DNA from: Actinomycetes bacterium
GTDB lineage: Bacteria; Actinomycetota; Coriobacteriia; WRKU01
DNA length: 19,597 nucleotides
Direction: 5' to 3'
Assembly: GCA_009781565.1 (NCBI GenBank)
Contig: WQXV01000004.1
Location: 1 to 19,597, forward strand
Shown here in pieces: positions 15,865-19,597 of the stretch (its first letter is position 1; each line of letters starts with the position of its first letter). Both the position numbers and the translations under genes were made by a program. Under the pieces are notes generated by a model that was given only the letters and a program-made list of their open reading frames with translations, made no database searches and had not been told where the DNA came from.

Positions 15865-15893
15865 AGTGTAGCGCAATCACGCGTGAAAAGAAC
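15865..15893 (-). promoter_or_regulatory. dinB: Possible dinB promoter overlapping the LexA box
   Basis: On the reverse strand TACACT (15865-15870) could be the -10 element, with GTTCTT (15888-15893) 17 bases upstream as a poor -35. The -35 overlaps the LexA box, which would allow LexA to block transcription. The start would fall at or near the ATG at 15859. This is an inference from spacing only. Confidence 0.35.
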
Positions 15894-15902
15894 ATGTGTT
15901 CG
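15889..15902. promoter_or_regulatory. LexA (SOS) box between dinB and nfo
   Basis: AGAACATGTGTTCG fits the Gram-positive/actinobacterial consensus CGAAC-N4-GTTCG with one mismatch at the first base. The inner GAAC-N4-GTTC core is perfect. It lies 30 bases upstream of dinB and about 20 bases upstream of nfo, two DNA-damage genes transcribed away from it. Position and gene content agree, so SOS control of at least dinB is likely. Confidence 0.75.
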
Positions 15903-15922
15903 TCCATATGAATCGAGGAGAT

Positions 15923-16807
15923 ATGAAGGTCGGCGCCCATATATCGACTGAAGGAAACTACAAGAAGATGGCTGCGTATGCACAAAAAGTGGGATGTGAG
16001 TGTATACAGATCTTCTCGAAATCACCGCGGCAGTGGAAGGCAAAACCCATGCCGTTGCACAAGAGGGAAGAGCTGGCAGCGGCGCGTTCTGTCTATGATT
16101 TCGGACCGGTGCTGACCCATACCGCCTATCTGCTCAATGTGACCACCAACGATGAGGCCATGGCAGAAAAATCGGTCGAGGCGCTCGCAGACGAACTGGT
16201 CCGCGCATCGATCCTGCAAGCAGAAGGTGTGGTCCTGCATCCCGGAAATGTTCCCGATGACGACATTGATGCTGCGACGCTGCGGGCAGCGCGCGCGATA
16301 GAGCGCTCCTTTGCGCTGGCCGATGAGAGCTGCAAAGACCTCGGAATCGAATGCAGCAGCCGTCTGTTGCTTGAGAACACGGCCGGCGCCGGCAAGCTCT
16401 TCGGCAGCACCATAACCCAGCTATGTAATGTCATCAAGGAAACGAAGGTGCCGAGCAAGCGTCTGGGCATATGCTTCGACACGTGTCATGGTTGGGCAGC
16501 AGGATATGATGTGAGCACGCAAGCAGGTTGGGATGAGGTGCTCAAGGAACTCATCGATGCGGGAGACCTCAGCATGTGGCACTTCGCCCACGCCAACGAT
16601 TGCAAGTTCGCACGGGGATCGCACATGGATCGCCATGCTTGGATAGGCGAGGGTGAGATCGGGTTTGAGGGATTCAAGATACTGATGCATTTGGGGGATG
16701 CTCATCCCAGTCTTGTGGATATGTGCGTGATCACCGAGATGCCCGGTGAGATCCCTGAAAAGGATATCATCAACATCGAGGCGCTCAAAGCTCTGCGAGT
16801 AGATTGA
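15923..16807 (+). CDS. nfo: Deoxyribonuclease IV (AP endonuclease)
   Basis: The 294-residue TIM-barrel enzyme nicks DNA 5' of abasic sites and acts on oxidised ends in base-excision repair. It shows the family motifs GAHIST at the N-terminus, HTAYLLN, LHPGN, LLENTAGAGKLFGS, GICFDTCHGWAAGYD, HANDCKFARGSHMDRHAWIGEG and ITEMPG. Most trinuclear zinc ligands are in these segments. I start at ATG 15923 (MKVGAHIS), preceded by GAGGAG with a short spacer; ATGs at 15896 and 15908 are in frame, but the first lies inside the LexA box. The gene is divergent from dinB and may share its SOS control. The small membrane protein gene begins 15 bases after the stop. Confidence 0.95.
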   Translation: MKVGAHISTEGNYKKMAAYAQKVGCECIQIFSKSPRQWKAKPMPLHKREELAAARSVYDFGPVLTHTAYLLNVTTNDEAMAEKSVEALADELVRASILQAEGVVLHPGNVPDDDIDAATLRAARAIERSFALADESCKDLGIECSSRLLLENTAGAGKLFGSTITQLCNVIKETKVPSKRLGICFDTCHGWAAGYDVSTQAGWDEVLKELIDAGDLSMWHFAHANDCKFARGSHMDRHAWIGEGEIGFEGFKILMHLGDAHPSLVDMCVITEMPGEIPEKDIINIEALKALRVD

Positions 16808-16822
16808 GAGTAGGGATTGTCC

Positions 16823-17212
16823 ATGGGCTATTTTGATGATTCTGTCTATTCAGATCCTGAGCACGACCCATCGATCGGCAAAAGAGAATGGGCAAAAGAC
16901 CAAAAATTGAAGACACTGGTCCTGTTCATCCTCTATGCTTTGCCCATCCCGCTCTCATTGGCATCATGGATCGGCACCGTAATGGCTCTAGCTGGCTTCC
17001 GAGCGCAGAGTGGGATCGATACAAATGAAACCATCACCGCTATTGTGGCTCTCATAGCAATGCTTCTTGCTGGATCCTATCCCTTGTCGTATGTGGTTTC
17101 ACTGGTACAGACCTTGAGGACCAAAGCGCTGAGCTGGATAAGTGCGCTTCCCGTGCTCCATATAGTCTTGACGTTGATCTTTCTCTTCATCTGGCTTCAA
17201 TTGGATGGATAG
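16823..17212 (+). CDS. Small membrane protein of unknown function
   Basis: The 129-residue product has a charged, Asp-rich N-terminus (about 30 residues) and three predicted transmembrane segments, roughly residues 32-56, 70-95 and 105-126. I recognise no family or catalytic motif. The ATG has AGGGA six bases upstream; a TTG at 16817 in frame would add two residues. It follows nfo closely, so it could be co-transcribed, but it need not be related to repair. Its base composition looks somewhat richer in A+T than the metabolic genes. It is convergent with rnpB, with almost no gap. Confidence 0.7.
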   Translation: MGYFDDSVYSDPEHDPSIGKREWAKDQKLKTLVLFILYALPIPLSLASWIGTVMALAGFRAQSGIDTNETITAIVALIAMLLAGSYPLSYVVSLVQTLRTKALSWISALPVLHIVLTLIFLFIWLQLDG

Positions 17213-17214
17213 AA

Positions 17215-17562
17215 CTGAGTAGGCCTGTAAGCGGGGTTCTGTTGTTGCAAACGACAATTTATCTGGGATGCACATCGCTGTGCACCTCAAGCGAGCTACC
17301 CGCGTGTCGGCCGGGTCAGCCTTAGCCACGCCTACATGCTCTTGCTTCGGATGGGGTTTGCCAAGCCACCGAGTTGCCCCGATGCTGGTGCGCTCTTACC
17401 ACACCGTTTCAGCTTTTCCCTTACCTGCGGCAGTGGGAGTTTTCTTTTCTGCGGCACTTTCCGTCGCATCGCTGCGCCCTGCATCTAACAGGCATCCTAC
17501 CCTGCGAAGCCCCGACTTTCCTCACGCGCAATAGCGCGCGCTGTCGTTCGGCCTACTCAGCC
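17215..17562 (-). ncRNA. rnpB: RNase P RNA, type A
   Basis: The reverse strand carries the catalytic RNA of ribonuclease P, which matures tRNA 5' ends. The outer P1 helix is visible: CTGAGTAGGCC at the 5' end (17550-17560) pairs with GGCCTACTCAG at the 3' end (17215-17225). The conserved core GAGGAAAGTC and its downstream GGGTAGGATGCC segment follow P1. AACTCGGTGGCTTGGCAAACC and AAGAGC lie in the middle, and AGATAAATTG with ACAGAACCCCGCTTACAGG near the 3' end complete the P4 pairing. Length about 348 is normal. No U-rich terminator is evident beyond the 3' end. Small ORFs here are not genes. Confidence 0.95.
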
Positions 17563-17567
17563 TAACT

Positions 17568-17595
17568 ATGATAGCAAACGGTGTTGCGTAGTCAA
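17568..17595 (-). promoter_or_regulatory. rnpB: rnpB promoter
   Basis: On the reverse strand TTGACT (17590-17595) and TATCAT (17568-17573) are separated by 16 bases. Both are close to the housekeeping sigma consensus. The predicted start is about 6-8 bases downstream, right at the base of the P1 helix of the RNA. Confidence 0.75.
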
Positions 17596-17760
17596 AGAGC
17601 ATCTCAATACTTACACCATTGATATCAGCAGAGGCTACAGCTCGGGATCGGACAGGCTCAAAAGCTTGCAAATGGCGGGCAAAGTGCTTTAATAGTTGGA
17701 AGTGATGAGAACAGCCGGGAGTGGAGAAAAAAACCCCAAAACTGATAAGGATGCCTTGAC
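17596..17760. other. Divergent gap between rnpB and the KimA-like gene
   Basis: This stretch should carry the transporter promoter. A weak pair TTGCAA (17666-17671) and TTTAAT (17688-17693), 16 bases apart, is the best candidate. AAGGA at 17747-17751 is the ribosome binding site. I looked for a c-di-AMP (ydaO-type) riboswitch, known upstream of kimA in Bacillus subtilis, and could not match its conserved segments. Confidence 0.4.
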
Positions 17761-19597
17761 GTGAGTAGAGTCACTAGCCTAGATCGAATAAAATACACCC
17801 TTTTGGGACGTCCGCTGGAGGACAGCAAACTCTCAGAAGAGAAGCTCGGTTGGTTCTGGGGTCTTCCCATCATGGCCAGCGACGCGGTCTCCTCAGTCGC
17901 CTATGCGATCGAGGAGATCCTGCTCGTGCTCGTACCGGTCCTCGGGTTTCTCTCGCTTAAGTTCTTGGGACCGATCGCGATCCCGATCATCTTGCTGCTG
18001 GTCGTGCTGGCGTTTTCCTACGCGCAGATCATCAACCATTATCCAGCAGGTGGGGGAGCTTACAACGTCGCCTCCGATAACTTCGGCAAAGGTCCCGCAC
18101 TGGTGGCAGGTTCGGCCCTGGTCATCGACTATATCCTGACCGTGGCGGTCTCGATCTCATCGGCGACCGCCGCTTTGATCGCCGCATTTCCAGTCCTGCT
18201 CAGCTTTCGGGTCTTTATCGCGCTGGCAGGTATCGCGGTGGTGACCTTGCTCAATCTACGTGGCGCGCGCGAGGCATCCAAGATATTCGGGATACCGACC
18301 TATGCGTTCATCGTGATCATGGCCATCATGATCGTCACCGGACTGGTCGAGCTGGCCGCCGGCAAGCTCGTACCGCTCTCCTATACGCAAGTGCCCGCAC
18401 AGAGCATGGATCCCGCGCTGAGCTGGGTCTTCATACTCCTGCTGCTGCGCGCCTTCTCCTCAGGGTGCACCGCACTGACCGGTATCGAGGCAGTATCGAA
18501 CTCGATGCCGTCGTTCAAGGAGCCCCGTCAGCGTAACGCGAAGATCGTGCTCTACTGTTTAGCCACCATCGTGCTCTTCATCTTCGGCGGTTCGGTCATC
18601 TTGGCTCAGAGCCTGCAGGTCATGCCGCTGGAGGGTCATACGGTCATCTCGCAGATGGGTGCGGCGGTCTTTGGGAGCGGCTCACCACTGTTCTACTTCC
18701 TGCAGTTCGCCACTGCCTTCATCCTGTTCTTAGCGGCAAATACCGCCTATACCGATCTACCCAACCTACTGGCGATCCTGGCACACGATGGCTTTGCACC
18801 CCGTCAGTTCATGCAACGCGGCACGAAGCTGTCACTCTCGAACGGGATCTTGCTGATCATGGTCGCAGCAAGCTTACTCGTCATCGTCTTTCGCGCGCAG
18901 GTCCACTATCTGATCCCGCTCTACTCGGTCGGTGTGTTCTTATCGTTTACCATCTCGCAGGCCGGCATGATCGTCAAATGGGTGCGTGACAAGGAAGCCC
19001 ACTGGCGCGAGAAGATGCTCATCAACGTGCTCGGCGCGTTCATGACCGGTGTGGGACTGATCATCGTCTTCGTCATGAAGTTCACCCATGGTGCCTGGAT
19101 GCTCGCGATCGCTATTCCCGCGCTCGTCTTTTTGATGTGGCGTATCCATATGCACTACCAGCAGGTCCGCGAAGCCGTCTCGATCTCAAAAAAGGAGTTT
19201 CTTGCACGCTATCGCAAGAGCGAGACCTCCGATAACTTCCTCTGTGTGGTACCGGTGGCCGGAATCGATCGCTCGACGCTCAAGATGCTCAACTATGCCA
19301 ACAAGATGAGCTCGAATGTGGTCGCCATCAATATCGCGCAAGATAAGAAAGCTGCCAAGCGCCTTCGCAAGAAATGGACGAACTACGAGATAGACGATCC
19401 GCTCGAGATCATCGTCAACCAGTACCGCAATGTGGTGCCACCGATCGAGGATTTCTTGGAGGAGCGTGAGACCACGTTGCAAAGCGGGGAGGTCATCGCG
19501 ATCATCCTGACCAAGTTCGTGACCAAGAACCTGGCCGATGTGCTGCTGCACAACCAGACGACCTATCTGTTGACGCGTGCGCTGCAAAATCACCGCA
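17761..19597 (+). CDS. kimA: KimA-like potassium/amino-acid permease (runs off the right edge)
   Basis: At least 612 codons are read from a GTG at 17761, nine bases after AAGGA, with no stop before the window edge. The N-terminal part is an APC-superfamily transporter with about a dozen hydrophobic helices. It matches KimA (YdaO), the high-affinity potassium importer of Bacillus subtilis: SDAVSSVAYAIEE (Asp41, Tyr48), YPAGGGAYNVAS, DYILTVAVS (Asp123, Tyr124, Thr127, Ser131), SSGCTALTGIEAVSN and ANTAYTD. The Asp-Tyr and Asp-Tyr-Thr-Ser pattern is the potassium-binding set reported for KimA, by recall. The cytosolic C-terminal part from about residue 480 fits the nucleotide-binding regulatory domain of KimA. 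An amino-acid permease role cannot be excluded. Confidence 0.8.
   Translation, partial: MSRVTSLDRIKYTLLGRPLEDSKLSEEKLGWFWGLPIMASDAVSSVAYAIEEILLVLVPVLGFLSLKFLGPIAIPIILLLVVLAFSYAQIINHYPAGGGAYNVASDNFGKGPALVAGSALVIDYILTVAVSISSATAALIAAFPVLLSFRVFIALAGIAVVTLLNLRGAREASKIFGIPTYAFIVIMAIMIVTGLVELAAGKLVPLSYTQVPAQSMDPALSWVFILLLLRAFSSGCTALTGIEAVSNSMPSFKEPRQRNAKIVLYCLATIVLFIFGGSVILAQSLQVMPLEGHTVISQMGAAVFGSGSPLFYFLQFATAFILFLAANTAYTDLPNLLAILAHDGFAPRQFMQRGTKLSLSNGILLIMVAASLLVIVFRAQVHYLIPLYSVGVFLSFTISQAGMIVKWVRDKEAHWREKMLINVLGAFMTGVGLIIVFVMKFTHGAWMLAIAIPALVFLMWRIHMHYQQVREAVSISKKEFLARYRKSETSDNFLCVVPVAGIDRSTLKMLNYANKMSSNVVAINIAQDKKAAKRLRKKWTNYEIDDPLEIIVNQYRNVVPPIEDFLEERETTLQSGEVIAIILTKFVTKNLADVLLHNQTTYLLTRALQNHR

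Noticed and set aside
17268..17565. Short plus-strand open frames
   Set aside because: They lie inside the RNase P RNA gene on the other strand and are not protein-coding.
17600..17760. Possible c-di-AMP riboswitch
   Set aside because: Only short chance resemblance to conserved segments; no consistent set of conserved motifs could be found by eye.

Overview
The window reads as a stretch of a bacterial chromosome from an actinomycete of moderately high GC content. I infer class Coriobacteriia, possibly Eggerthellales, from four things: the tightly packed block cmk-plsC-ispH-PDZ/radical SAM-der-plsY-gpsA, the frequent GTG starts, a type A RNase P RNA, and an SOS box of the Gram-positive/actinobacterial type. 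The species assignment is an inference; no database search was run.

Layout. Positions 1-565 are visibly richer in A+T and carry, on the minus strand, the N-terminal part of a PD-(D/E)XK nuclease of the HsdR-N / predicted type IV restriction type. It runs off the left edge and is the only accessory-looking gene. From 566 to 14619 nearly every base is coding on the plus strand: an FKBP lipoprotein, hisC, cmk, plsC, ispH, a PDZ/radical SAM protein, der, plsY, gpsA, rpe, a cysteine desulfurase, an IscU scaffold, mnmA, a PHP histidinol phosphatase, a coiled-coil zinc-ribbon (DUF164) protein, and a protein fusing an RNase H domain to a QueD domain. Several junctions overlap by 1-16 bp, which suggests translational coupling. 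dinB (minus) follows convergently. dinB and nfo (plus) then diverge from a 63-bp region holding a good LexA box. A small three-helix membrane protein of unknown function follows nfo. rnpB (RNase P RNA) lies on the minus strand at 17215-17562 with a clear promoter. A KimA-like potassium transporter starts at 17761 and runs off the right edge.

How the genes work together. gpsA, plsY and plsC supply three steps of phosphatidic acid synthesis. ispH completes the MEP isoprenoid pathway. cmk and der serve nucleotide supply and ribosome assembly. The desulfurase, IscU and MnmA form a sulfur-delivery set for Fe-S clusters and tRNA 2-thiouridine. HisC and the PHP phosphatase are consecutive steps of histidine synthesis, placed about 10 kb apart. 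DinB and endonuclease IV form a small DNA-damage module probably controlled by LexA.

The most unusual items are the RNase H-QueD fusion next to the DUF164 gene (a place where mycobacteria carry an RNase H-CobC fusion), the LexA box shared by dinB and nfo, and the AT-rich orphan nuclease at the left edge. I saw no CRISPR array, insertion sequence, tRNA or convincing intrinsic terminator.
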